Below are positions 1 through 7,049 of a stretch of DNA of 25,422 nt, piece after piece (position 1 is the stretch's first letter; each line of letters opens with the position of its first letter). Position numbers and translations under genes: made by a program. A model generated the notes under the pieces. That model searched no databases, was not told where the DNA came from, and saw only the letters and a list, made by a program, of their open reading frames with translations. Location: contig CAZFWV010000061.1 in NCBI GenBank assembly GCA_964522605.1, positions 1 through 25,422 on the forward strand, read 5' to 3'. The DNA comes from CAVZLD01 sp964522605. Lineage in GTDB: Bacteria > Planctomycetota > Planctomycetia > Pirellulales > Pirellulaceae.

Positions 1-956
1 TCCATCTGGAGAAACTCTCGTGCACGGCATGTCACTCCGGACCACGACCGGCGGACCAGGCCCTACAGATTCACACTTCGATGGCCCACGGACTCGGGAT
101 TCCATCCCATGATTATTCTCCCGCACTTCCACCTGGGATCGTGGAACCGGTGATGATGCGCGAGGATGGGGTCTTGTATCCGTACCGCATGATGTGGCCG
201 GCCTTCTGGGGATTCATGAAGGGTGAGACGATTACTCCGCTTGATCCGGACGTCGTCTATGACACCTTGCGAACAACGCTGCGCGTGCGTCGCGGATCAA
301 CACTGCAAGAGACATTTGCCGACGCCCGACTGAGTAACGACGAGAAGCTTGAGGCCCTGGGCGAGGAACGTGCGAAGGTAGCCGAGGAGGAATGGACCGA
401 AGAAGAACGGGCCAAGATTGAATCGCTCCAGTCCGCCAAGGCACTGGCCGACTGGCACGAGAAACTGGCGGCGGCGTTGGAAAAGCTGAAGGAGATTCTG
501 TCCGAGGAGGGCGCCGTGCCGGTGTACGTCTCGGGGGGCGATGCCTACCGATTGGGCGAGGACGGTAAGGTCGCGACGTTTGAGCACGCGGCGGCGCAGC
601 CCTACACCTGGCCGCTCGCCCACGATGTGCGCCCCGCGCGCTGGTCGCTGGGCGTGAAGGGCTGTTACGAGTGCCACGCGGATGGCACACCAATCTTCGA
701 GGGCCAGGTGGCGGCGATCGCGGCCGCCCCCGTCCAGCAGCCGCGCACGTACGTCATGCACCAACTGGCCGGATACGACAAGACGAAGATGGATGCCTGG
801 AACGCTTCGTTCCGCGGTCGCACGGCCTTCAAGTATTTCGGATTCGCCGCCGTCGGCGTCGCCGGACTCGTCCTGCTCTCCTACGTGTTCGCGGGCATCA
901 CGGCCTTGCCCGGTTTGATCCGGCGTCGATCCGATCGTCGCTCCGAGGACACCTAA
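1..956 (+). CDS. Membrane-anchored multihaem c-type cytochrome, 5' partial
   Basis: The reading frame is already open at base 3, so the N-terminus lies outside the window. The visible part has two CxxCH haem-c attachment motifs, CTACH at bases 21-35 and CYECH at 663-677. Between them is a charged, helix-rich stretch (about bases 340-510) that looks like a coiled coil. The C-terminus has one hydrophobic segment (about 830-910, FGFAAVGVAGLVLLSYVF) followed by an Arg-rich tail, so the haem domain should lie outside the cytoplasmic membrane with the tail inside. Haem-c proteins act in periplasmic electron transfer. The next gene, 59 bp downstream, is a cytochrome-b-like membrane protein, which suggests a b/c-type quinol-oxidising or electron-transfer module. 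The exact family and total haem number cannot be given because the 5' end is missing. An internal ATG at 81 would leave out the first haem site and is not the likely start. Confidence 0.8.
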   Translation, partial: HLEKLSCTACHSGPRPADQALQIHTSMAHGLGIPSHDYSPALPPGIVEPVMMREDGVLYPYRMMWPAFWGFMKGETITPLDPDVVYDTLRTTLRVRRGSTLQETFADARLSNDEKLEALGEERAKVAEEEWTEEERAKIESLQSAKALADWHEKLAAALEKLKEILSEEGAVPVYVSGGDAYRLGEDGKVATFEHAAAQPYTWPLAHDVRPARWSLGVKGCYECHADGTPIFEGQVAAIAAAPVQQPRTYVMHQLAGYDKTKMDAWNASFRGRTAFKYFGFAAVGVAGLVLLSYVFAGITALPGLIRRRSDRRSEDT

Positions 957-1015
957 GGCCCCTGCACAGTGCGAGACCCGTAGTTTCCTGACTGAATTTC
1001 GCGGAGGATTCACGC

Positions 1016-1636
1016 ATGTCGGCTGATCTTCTGACACTGATCGCCGTAACCGATCCGGCTGCCGCAACGACTTGGTCCTTTCGCCAGGTCCTCGTCATCG
1101 CCCTGATTGCCACAGCCGTCTTCCTTGTGCTTCATTTCCTGCTGACCGGGCTGCCTCGCCGTCATCGAAAGGACCGTCGCCCCGCCTGGAATTGGTGGCA
1201 ACGGCTGGTCTACCTCGGCACACTCGTCAGCGTCGCGATCCTGGGCCTGACCGCGTTTTCCGCCGTCCTGCGCCATCAGATGCTCGACGGCTGGTTGCTG
1301 TTCGCCCACATGTTCGGTGCGGGCGCGTTCACGGCCATGCTGCCACTGCTCGCGATCACATGGAGCCCGTCCCATCGCTTCGCCACGGAACCTTCGTCGC
1401 CCGATGAGGGCAGCACACCGGGCCGCTTCTTCTGGTTGCCGAAGTTAACGTTCTGGATACTCTTGGCGAGCGGCATCGTGGTCACCGGCACGATGCTGGT
1501 CAGCATGCTGCCGCTGTTTGGAACCGACGGCCTGGAGCGATTGCTCGAACTGCATCGTTACAGCGGTCTCGCCGCCGTCGTCGCGCTGATTCTGCACTTC
1601 TACGGCGTCCTGTTGCAGCGCGTTGGCCTGCGTTGA
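1016..1636 (+). CDS. Cytochrome-b-like integral membrane protein
   Basis: This 206-residue protein has about five hydrophobic segments (roughly residues 22-45, 63-85, 92-113, 141-166 and 181-201). Histidines sit in or next to membrane helices: H40, H98, H180 and H194. The last two are 14 residues apart in one helix. This pattern fits haem-b ligation in cytochrome b561 or formate-dehydrogenase/thiosulfate-reductase type b subunits. It directly follows the multihaem c-type cytochrome gene and has a good ribosome binding site, GGAGG at 1003-1007, eight bases before the ATG. The likely role is to pass electrons between the quinone pool and the c-type cytochrome. It converges on the minus-strand PQQ gene with only 15 bp between the stops, and I see no terminator there. 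The haem ligand assignment is inference. Confidence 0.65.
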   Translation: MSADLLTLIAVTDPAAATTWSFRQVLVIALIATAVFLVLHFLLTGLPRRHRKDRRPAWNWWQRLVYLGTLVSVAILGLTAFSAVLRHQMLDGWLLFAHMFGAGAFTAMLPLLAITWSPSHRFATEPSSPDEGSTPGRFFWLPKLTFWILLASGIVVTGTMLVSMLPLFGTDGLERLLELHRYSGLAAVVALILHFYGVLLQRVGLR

Positions 1637-1651
1637 CGCGGCGATGGACGG

Positions 1652-3250
1652 CTAGCGCAGCTTGACCGCAAACAACCGTTTCTGTGTTGGCAGGTAGAGC
1701 ACATCTTCGGCGACGACCGGGGTGATCGCCTCGCTGCGCAACCGGCTGCGCGCCAGCACCTGCTTCTCGCGGCCCGCCCGGAGCACCCAGAGAAGTTTCT
1801 TTTCGGTGCTGATGTACACTTTGCCATCGGCGACCACAGGGGAGGCACACCAGACGCCCGATTCCAAGTCGTGCTGCCAGAGGATCTCGCCGGTCTCGGC
1901 GTCGAAGCAGTGAAGTCGTCCCGAGTAGTCCGCCGCGTAGAGCAGGCCTCCCTCGAGCGCGATGTTGGAGAGGGTGCGGTCTACGGCGCGCGATTGCCAC
2001 AGGCAACTACCGCTGGCACCATCGATGCAACTGAGCATTCCTCGCCCCGGTCCATGCAGGGGACTCTGTCCGATCGCAACATAGACCTTTCCGTGTTCAT
2101 CGGAAACGGGCGTCGCAATGATCTCGCTCGGCCCGTCTTCACTTTTCTGATTCCATCGAGCATAGGGAATTGGCTGCCCATCGCGCTGTCGGTAATCGGG
2201 TGGACAGCAGTCGTACTGCCAAACCTGCCTCAGGACCTGCACGTCTTGTTCGTCGCCCGCAAAGGGTTCCAGCGCGTAGAGCACTCCGTCGCCGCCGCCA
2301 TACAGGACGACGGCCCTTCCCTCGACATGCACCACCCGCGGCGAAGACCATTGGCCGTGCAGCGTTCGCGCACTAATCCCCGCGTCTTCAACGGCGACCA
2401 GTTTTCCCGTATGCCGATTCAGTACGATCAAGCTGGGCGCGGAGGGATTGGCGACGTTCCGATGCGTGTCATCCACACCGTTCGAGGTGCAGACATACAG
2501 GTAATCGCCCAGTAACGTCGGGGAACTGCCGCACACGTCATGGGGGACGACGCCGAGCTTTTCAATCAAATCGAAACGCCAGACGATGTCCCCGTCCTGC
2601 TGCGTCAGCCGATCCGGCGGTCCGGCTGGAGCGCCCATATAGCGGATTTCATCGAGAAAGGGGCCGGCATTCCCATCGCGCTGCCCGTTGGCATCCAGAC
2701 ACAAGACATCGCCCCGCGGTCCCACGAGATAAAGTCGGTCGCCCGCCACGGCGGGTGAAGAGCAGACTCCACATCGCCAGTGATTGAAGTGGAAGGGAGC
2801 CTCCGTTCCTTGCATATACCGCGGGATCGGCAACTGCCAGATTCGCTCTCCGGTGACGCGATCCAGACACAGGAGGACACCACCGCCACTGGGCTGTACC
2901 AGAGGATGCTGTAGCGCCGAGTCGTTGATTCCCACGAACAGCCGACCTTGATCGACGACCGGCACGGTGTATTGATGATCGCCAAATTCCCGTTCCCACA
3001 GCAGTTGGTCGGGCGAGAACGCATCCGGCAGCGCCGATCGCGCCGGTTCCGCTGCCGACGTGTTTACGCCTCCAAGTAACAAACCGAGTAGGACACCCGT
3101 GACGATCCACCGAGAACGCATTTCAAAACCGTCATTTGGGAAGGTTATGCTCCTACCGAACCTGGATTTGCCGCGTCTTGGGCTCGGCAGAAGCCGCGCC
3201 CTCCCAGTTTTGAATCCGATTCGAGTCAAACTCACCCAACGAGCAGCCAT
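1652..3250 (-). CDS. Exported PQQ-like beta-propeller repeat protein
   Basis: The protein carries at least five PQQ/BamB-type propeller blades, each with a 'SP-V--G-LY' strand and a 'L-C-D--TGE--W' strand. Clear examples are SSPAVAGDRLYLV, CLDRVTGERIWQLP, CFDAETGEILWQHD and SPVVADGKVYIST. A vicinal CC pair (YDCCPPDY) lies mid-protein. A Sec-type signal peptide begins at an internal Met (ATG at 3119-3121): MRSRW, then VTGVLLGLLLGG, then SAAEP. Two starts are possible. The ATG at 3250 has a perfect AAGGAGGT six bases upstream but adds 43 Arg-rich residues before the signal peptide, encoded across an intergenic-repeat-like sequence. The ATG at 3121 gives a normal signal peptide but has no clear ribosome binding site. 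I keep 3250 on the strength of the binding site. It lies 53 bp downstream of the amidohydrolase gene, in the same direction. The role is probably extracytoplasmic; such propellers either bind PQQ in dehydrogenases or are structural scaffolds, and no catalytic residues can be assigned here. Confidence 0.85.
   Translation of the reverse strand: MAARWVSLTRIGFKTGRARLLPSPRRGKSRFGRSITFPNDGFEMRSRWIVTGVLLGLLLGGVNTSAAEPARSALPDAFSPDQLLWEREFGDHQYTVPVVDQGRLFVGINDSALQHPLVQPSGGGVLLCLDRVTGERIWQLPIPRYMQGTEAPFHFNHWRCGVCSSPAVAGDRLYLVGPRGDVLCLDANGQRDGNAGPFLDEIRYMGAPAGPPDRLTQQDGDIVWRFDLIEKLGVVPHDVCGSSPTLLGDYLYVCTSNGVDDTHRNVANPSAPSLIVLNRHTGKLVAVEDAGISARTLHGQWSSPRVVHVEGRAVVLYGGGDGVLYALEPFAGDEQDVQVLRQVWQYDCCPPDYRQRDGQPIPYARWNQKSEDGPSEIIATPVSDEHGKVYVAIGQSPLHGPGRGMLSCIDGASGSCLWQSRAVDRTLSNIALEGGLLYAADYSGRLHCFDAETGEILWQHDLESGVWCASPVVADGKVYISTEKKLLWVLRAGREKQVLARSRLRSEAITPVVAEDVLYLPTQKRLFAVKLR
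3171..3212. repeat. REP-like intergenic element inside the 5' part of the PQQ gene
   Basis: Read on the minus strand, this stretch contains GGGAGGGCGCGGCTTCTGCC followed by GAGCC. It resembles a dispersed GC-rich element I recall from planctomycete genomes, usually seen translated as GEAPAEP or GRARLLPS. Here the minus-strand reading gives GRARLLPSPRRG, upstream of the signal peptide of the propeller protein. The match is from memory of the family, not from a search. Confidence 0.4.
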
Positions 3251-3256
3251 TTCAAG

Positions 3257-3264
3257 ACCTCCTT
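3257..3264 (-). promoter_or_regulatory. Perfect Shine-Dalgarno for the upstream start of the PQQ gene
   Basis: The minus strand reads AAGGAGGT, a full match to the anti-Shine-Dalgarno core, six bases before the ATG at 3250. No comparable site precedes the ATG at 3121. This decides the start at 3250 despite the unusual N-terminal extension. Confidence 0.6.
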
Positions 3265-3303
3265 CCGCGGTCGCGTGTCTAGTGGCAGTCGATCTTGCAT
3301 GTT

Positions 3304-4587
3304 CTACAGCCGAAAAACCTCTTCGGTATTGTCGCGCAGCACGCGGGTCCCAAGTTCCACCGCCCGCGTCTCACTCCAACCGCGATCGACGACAAAGCGT
3401 TCGGCCAGCACTTTGGCGAGAATCCGCTTATACATATTGAATTTCGGCAGGGCGAATTCCAGCTTGTACATGTCGCTGTAATAGCCAATTTGCTTATTCT
3501 GAGGAACCGCTTCCAATCGCGCCGCCAGATCGTGTTCGATATAGGCGGGCGTGTTGGAATACCACCAATGTCCCTGGGTGATCACATTCGGGAAGATCCA
3601 GGCGTAACTGACTAATTCCTGATTGGTCACACTCGCCAGCACGGACACGGGAAACTTGACACGCGGAAACGAATTGAACAATTGGCGATACTGGATCAGA
3701 GAAACGCGGCTGTCATACAAATCCTGCCCCTGATAGACGCCCGACTCATACACTCCGCGATTCACGCCGATCATCAAGTCGAACGGCAGGCCGTAGTCGG
3801 CACAAAACTGCGCCAGCGTCCAGAACGTGAAATGGGCAGCTTGCTGACATGCTTCGGAGCTCGCCTGCGTGCCTTGATGCCACAGTTCGGTGAGCGAGTT
3901 GTCGGCATCATGTTCGGATACCGGCCGTGGCGCAAAGTTGGGGGGTAACGAGATCGCACAGGCGCGCGCGTTTCGCGAACAGAATCGCTCAAACAAGCGA
4001 CCGATGGCCGAGCGTAACGAGGCGGCATCTCCCACGGCGATCCCCGTGGCGTTTTCCAGTCGTTGACGCACCTCGGGTCGTGCAAGATGAAAGACGAGAT
4101 CGTCCGTCCGCAGACAGGGAATGTAAACGTGCGGATCAAATCCTTCCAACGCATCGTCAAAATCATTGGTCAGAAACACCGCCTTCAGCTTACTGCGACG
4201 CAAGACCTCGTCAGCCCATCCCGGGGTGCTCATCCGCTGCGAGGCGCAATCGTCGAGCAGCTCCCAGTTGTCCGTTGTGAGATGATCGTCGGCAAAATCA
4301 AACAGCGATTTCGCGATTTCCATCAGCCAACTGAACTGGATCGTATTTTGGAGCAGGTGCAGATACGGTACCAGCCGCGCCACTTTCTCGCGTGGAGTCA
4401 AGTCCGCCGACTCGATCTGTTCGCGGGGCATCCCGGCCGAGTGAGCCAACTCGGTGTAGTAGTGGTACCCCAAAATATCCGCCAGCGTTTTGGCAGCGGG
4501 TTGACGCGCATCGATATGCGTGTGAGGGTCGACGATTACCAGCGAATCCAGCTCGCGATAAATCCGGTCACGCAGTGCTTCCGACAT
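3304..4587 (-). CDS. Uronate-isomerase-like amidohydrolase superfamily protein (divergent)
   Basis: A 427-residue protein; E. coli UxaC is about 470. It shows the amidohydrolase HxH metal motif (DPHTHI, H22 and H24). It also has the UxaC-type segment FLTNDFDDALEG followed by VYIPCLRTDD, which corresponds to the TTDDP-DDL and 'P-FR-D' region of uronate isomerases, and a C-terminal 'GHWWYSN' block matching the GWWFND region. Two positions differ from the canonical enzyme. The 'LHIGA' histidine is Met (M272 in FDLMIG). The 'DSR' motif is SDMY (D372 kept, the Arg two residues on replaced by Y374). Canonical enzymes interconvert glucuronate/fructuronate or galacturonate/tagaturonate. With these changes the substrate is open, and 'glucuronate isomerase' would over-call it. 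No other uronate-pathway genes are in view. GGGAGGT (4596-4602) precedes the ATG by eight bases. The gene lies between an unknown gene and the PQQ gene. Confidence 0.8.
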   Translation of the reverse strand: MSEALRDRIYRELDSLVIVDPHTHIDARQPAAKTLADILGYHYYTELAHSAGMPREQIESADLTPREKVARLVPYLHLLQNTIQFSWLMEIAKSLFDFADDHLTTDNWELLDDCASQRMSTPGWADEVLRRSKLKAVFLTNDFDDALEGFDPHVYIPCLRTDDLVFHLARPEVRQRLENATGIAVGDAASLRSAIGRLFERFCSRNARACAISLPPNFAPRPVSEHDADNSLTELWHQGTQASSEACQQAAHFTFWTLAQFCADYGLPFDLMIGVNRGVYESGVYQGQDLYDSRVSLIQYRQLFNSFPRVKFPVSVLASVTNQELVSYAWIFPNVITQGHWWYSNTPAYIEHDLAARLEAVPQNKQIGYYSDMYKLEFALPKFNMYKRILAKVLAERFVVDRGWSETRAVELGTRVLRDNTEEVFRL

Positions 4588-4674
4588 CGGAACAGACCTC
4601 CCTTCGTTGCCAGCAGCGGTTGGGGCGGAGTACCCAACTATGGTACAACGAAGTGAGCGACTCGCGTTAGCCCC

Positions 4675-5445
4675 TCACGTCGTCAGAGGCGGCGGAGCGT
4701 GCAGGAAATCCTGAAATAGCGCGATCGCGGTCGATTCGTCGTGCTCCCGAGGAAGAAACCAACTGGCGATGCGCGCTCGTCGAATCACCCCTTTCTCCAG
4801 TCGCTCTTCGATTAAGCGGGATCCACATCGCCACCCACCGCGTTCCGTAGGATGCTCACTCAGCCAGTAGCACCCCAAGTCGGATGGATAAACCATCTCG
4901 ATGTAGGTCACCGGGCAATCGGGAAACCGATAGAGCAGTAACGATGCGTCCTGCTGCTGCGCAGCACAAGACGATGGGTCCTGCTGCACAACCGGCTCGG
5001 TAAAACGAATCGGTTCCGTCGCCGACGCCTGCAGCAGTTGACCTGCAGGCAATTCCGTGGTCGTCGTGAGCGTGGGGTCGCTGTCAAGCAACTCGGTCTG
5101 CATCGAAAGGGTCAATTCGATTCCGGCAGACGTCGAGATCCGGCGGTAGGACCAGTAGACTTGCGGACGAAATTGCCCCTCGTGGGTCGTCGCATAGGTT
5201 GCCACGAGATCGGCGCCTCGCACGTAGGTTTCCGAAACGCCAGATGCAGGAACCGGATCCGACAAACCGGGAATCTGCAGCTCGAGAAAGCGGATTCCAC
5301 CGAGCATGCGGCCAGAAAAAATCACCTCGTGCAGTCCCCGACCAATCTGTCGCACATCAACACTCGCCTGCAACAGATCCGACTCGAGATGGGCGCGTCC
5401 TTCATTCACGTGCCAAAGTCGTGAGCCATGCGTGGCGTGTTTCAT
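4675..5445 (-). CDS. Uncharacterised protein, predicted beta-rich, cytoplasmic
   Basis: This 256-residue protein matches no family that I recognise. It has no signal peptide and no membrane helix. The sequence alternates short hydrophobic strands with polar turns (for example LHEVIFSGRMLGG and QVYWSYRRIS), which suggests an all-beta fold such as a jelly roll or beta sandwich. The C-terminal part has several aromatic-rich strands (IEMVYPSDLGCYWL, RIASWFLPREH). It is first in a minus-strand set with the uronate-isomerase-like gene (87 bp downstream) and the PQQ gene, so a linked carbohydrate-related role is possible but is only inferred from position. The ATG at 5445 has no obvious Shine-Dalgarno, and a heptamer repeat array begins 14 bp upstream of it. 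Any promoter must therefore lie in or beyond the array. Confidence 0.75.
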   Translation of the reverse strand: MKHATHGSRLWHVNEGRAHLESDLLQASVDVRQIGRGLHEVIFSGRMLGGIRFLELQIPGLSDPVPASGVSETYVRGADLVATYATTHEGQFRPQVYWSYRRISTSAGIELTLSMQTELLDSDPTLTTTTELPAGQLLQASATEPIRFTEPVVQQDPSSCAAQQQDASLLLYRFPDCPVTYIEMVYPSDLGCYWLSEHPTERGGWRCGSRLIEERLEKGVIRRARIASWFLPREHDESTAIALFQDFLHAPPPLTT

Positions 5446-5458
5446 GTCGGATGACTTC

Positions 5459-5535
5459 GGAGGCTGGAGGCTGGAGGCTGGAGACTGAAGGCTGAAGACT
5501 GAAGGCTGAAGACTGAAGACTGAAGACTGAAGACT
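5459..5535 (+). repeat. Heptanucleotide tandem array, 11 units
   Basis: Eleven head-to-tail 7-bp units of consensus GRAGRCT: three GGAGGCT, one GGAGACT, then GAAGGCT and GAAGACT variants ending in four identical GAAGACT units. The array lies just upstream of the minus-strand gene that starts at 5445. The order of variants suggests successive local duplication. Confidence 0.9.
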
Positions 5536-5547
5536 ACTCTCTATTAC

Positions 5548-5580
5548 CTACAGGCTACAGCCTCCAGCCTACAGCCTACA
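5548..5580 (-). repeat. Heptanucleotide array in inverted orientation, about 4.7 units
   Basis: CTACAGG, CTACAGC, CTCCAGC, CTACAGC, CTACA on the plus strand, which is GCTGTAG/GCTGGAG on the minus strand. It has the same 7-bp core family as 5459-5535 but is inverted, separated by 12 bp, so the two arrays can partly pair. The same GGCTGTA unit returns at the right end of the window. Confidence 0.85.
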
Positions 5581-5616
5581 AAAAAACCCCGCCGCTTGCA
5601 TTGCAGAACGGCGGGG
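5580..5616 (-). terminator. Rho-independent terminator-like hairpin, minus strand
   Basis: On the minus strand, CCCCGCCG (5616-5609) and CGGCGGGG (5594-5587) form a perfect 8-bp GC stem. The loop is 14 nt and can add a TGC/GCA inner pair. The stem is followed by seven T residues (5586-5580). No minus-strand gene lies directly upstream of it, and the next minus-strand gene begins downstream at 5445. It may end a small RNA, act as an attenuator in the leader of the minus-strand genes, or insulate the divergent genes. Confidence 0.7.
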
Positions 5617-5664
5617 CCGGAACAGAGAAGAGGCCGGTTGCCCGAAGGCGATAATAAAAATCGC

Positions 5665-5699
5665 GGACTGCAGGAAGTTAACTCGCTTCCTGGAAGTCC
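5665..5699. other. Long inverted repeat (hairpin) in the divergent intergenic region
   Basis: On the plus strand GGACT-G-CAGGAAG (5665-5677) pairs with CTTCCTG-GA-AGTCC (5686-5699): 7 bp plus 5 bp, with a small bulge and an 8-nt loop. Between it and the terminator, the minus strand also has GCC-TTCG-GGC, a stable UUCG tetraloop hairpin. Together they give an ordered set of structures typical of a structured leader or small RNA. I do not recognise a known RNA family. Confidence 0.5.
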
Positions 5700-5844
5700 A
5701 ATCATGATGATATCAATTCTCACTCGCATGTCCAGTGTTTTGTACGAAAAAACATCAAGCCCATCGCTCGGTCTGCCGTCGATCGCTGGTGCGGCGTTAG
5801 AATGGCGACGGTCGACCAATGGAACCCCAAGGGAGAGGACGACG

Positions 5845-6702
5845 ATGTCACAGCAATGGGAGGAGCTTCGGTCACTTGCGGCGGAGGCCGCACGGGCTGC
5901 CGGTCAGGTCCTGCGTGAAATGCAAAACCGGGTGAACGTCCGCGAAAAAGGCCCCGCCGATTTGGTTACGGAGGCCGATTTAGCAGCTCAAGAGACGCTC
6001 CGATCCATGCTGTTGGATGCGACGCCGGATTTCGGTTTTCTGGGCGAGGAAGACCTGGACGGTCGGGCGAATTCGGCCAATCCGGCCGGATTGACGTGGA
6101 TTGTTGATCCACTCGACGGCACCACGAACTACGTTCACGGCCTGGACAACTATTGTGTCTCGGTGGCGTTGTGCAGCGAGACCCAGCCGATGGTGGGCGT
6201 GGTTTTCGATCCGGTGCGGGAGGAGTTGTTTTGGGCAACCCGTGGTGGGGGGGCGTTCTTGAATGGGTCGCCCATCCGCTCCAGTGACGTAAGGCAATTG
6301 GATCAATCGCTGTTGGCAGCCAGTTTCGCGGCACGAGTGCCCCGCAATTCTCCGGAGATCAGCCGCTTCGTCGAGGTCCTTCACCACTGTCAGGCCGTTC
6401 GTCGATTCGGCTCGGCAGCGCTCAATTTATGTTACGTCGCCGCCGGACGGCTGGATGGGTACTGGGCGACCTCGGCCAAGACGTGGGATGTGGCCGCCGG
6501 GGTTTTGTGTATTGAGGAGGCGGGAGGCACGGTGACGGGAATCAATGGGCATCCCTTTCGCTTGAAACAGCCTCACCTCGCGACCGCGGCGACTGCAGCG
6601 CTGCACCAGGACCTGCTCCGGCTGTTGACCCAGTTCCCCGATCCAGCCATTCAAGAGGTTCAAGACAAACCAGCAACGGAGTACACTGAAGGAACCGGGT
6701 AA
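5845..6702 (+). CDS. Inositol monophosphatase family phosphatase
   Basis: A 285-residue enzyme of the Mg2+-dependent, Li+-sensitive inositol-monophosphatase/SuhB family. The three metal-binding motifs are complete: GEED (residues 67-70), WIVDPLDGTTN (85-95, with D88, D91 and the loop G92-T93) and WDVAAGVLCIEEAGG (214-228, with D215). Expected reactions are hydrolysis of myo-inositol-1-phosphate or, for relatives, of 3'-phosphoadenosine 5'-phosphate or histidinol phosphate. The motifs alone do not decide between them. It is soluble and cytoplasmic, with no signal peptide. I chose the ATG at 5845 because GGGAGAGG lies six bases upstream and the family N-terminus aligns there. The open frame extends to 5596 but crosses the terminator region. 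A weak -10-like TAGAAT is at 5798-5803, without a good -35. The tail, ATEYTEGTG, is unlike the family and is encoded by repeat-like DNA. Confidence 0.9.
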   Translation: MSQQWEELRSLAAEAARAAGQVLREMQNRVNVREKGPADLVTEADLAAQETLRSMLLDATPDFGFLGEEDLDGRANSANPAGLTWIVDPLDGTTNYVHGLDNYCVSVALCSETQPMVGVVFDPVREELFWATRGGGAFLNGSPIRSSDVRQLDQSLLAASFAARVPRNSPEISRFVEVLHHCQAVRRFGSAALNLCYVAAGRLDGYWATSAKTWDVAAGVLCIEEAGGTVTGINGHPFRLKQPHLATAATAALHQDLLRLLTQFPDPAIQEVQDKPATEYTEGTG

Positions 6703-7049
6703 CGCGTTCGTTTCCGGGCGGACGGTGGCGCCTGGAGTCGATCCGACCGCCGCGTCTGTAACTGCGGTGCAGTGGTCCGAACGGATTTGTCTGCGCCGAA
6801 TGAGAAGAGTGTTCGTCGAGTTTCGGGAAACCTTCGCCGCTGCCTTAACTGATCCAGACAGCACTGCCGCGGGCAAACGGTCTCTTCTACTGGCCGCGGC
6901 ACAGCCAGTGATTCAGCACGAACAACGGAAGTCCGGTATTCGTCGGACTTGCGTTGCTCACTGAGGACCATCGTCCGCAGCGCAGTGAATACGTCCCGGT
7001 GATTCGCGCAATCCTTATCCTTCTGCAAGTCCTTTCGAGCAAACGACCC
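6703..7049. other. Intergenic stretch with no supported gene
   Basis: These 347 bp separate the phosphatase gene from the first giant gene and should hold the promoter of the long downstream locus. I see no convincing -35/-10 pair, tRNA or terminator, only a short 5-bp inverted repeat (GTCCG/CGGAC, 6931-6948). The frame of the giant gene stays open upstream to a TTG at 6954, but the added residues do not look like a protein N-terminus. Confidence 0.5.

Noticed and set aside
297..1067. Long open frame on the minus strand opposite the cytochrome genes
   Set aside because: It lies opposite two genes with clear haem-motif and membrane-helix content, and its own product shows no family features. 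High GC gives long antisense frames.
1637..1651. Bidirectional terminator between the convergent cytochrome b and PQQ genes
   Set aside because: Only 15 bp, with no stem or T-tract visible.
1871..2515. Plus-strand open frame of 214 codons inside the PQQ gene
   Set aside because: It is antisense to well-formed propeller blades and has no recognisable domain.
5459..5580. CRISPR array
   Set aside because: Units are 7 bp with no spacers; this is a simple tandem repeat.
5775..5803. Promoter for the inositol-monophosphatase gene
   Set aside because: TAGAAT resembles a -10 box, but no -35 lies at the right distance; too weak to list as a feature.
5596..5844. Upstream extension of the inositol-monophosphatase frame
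   Set aside because: It would translate the terminator hairpin and has no family similarity, whereas the ATG at 5845 has GGGAGAGG at six bases.
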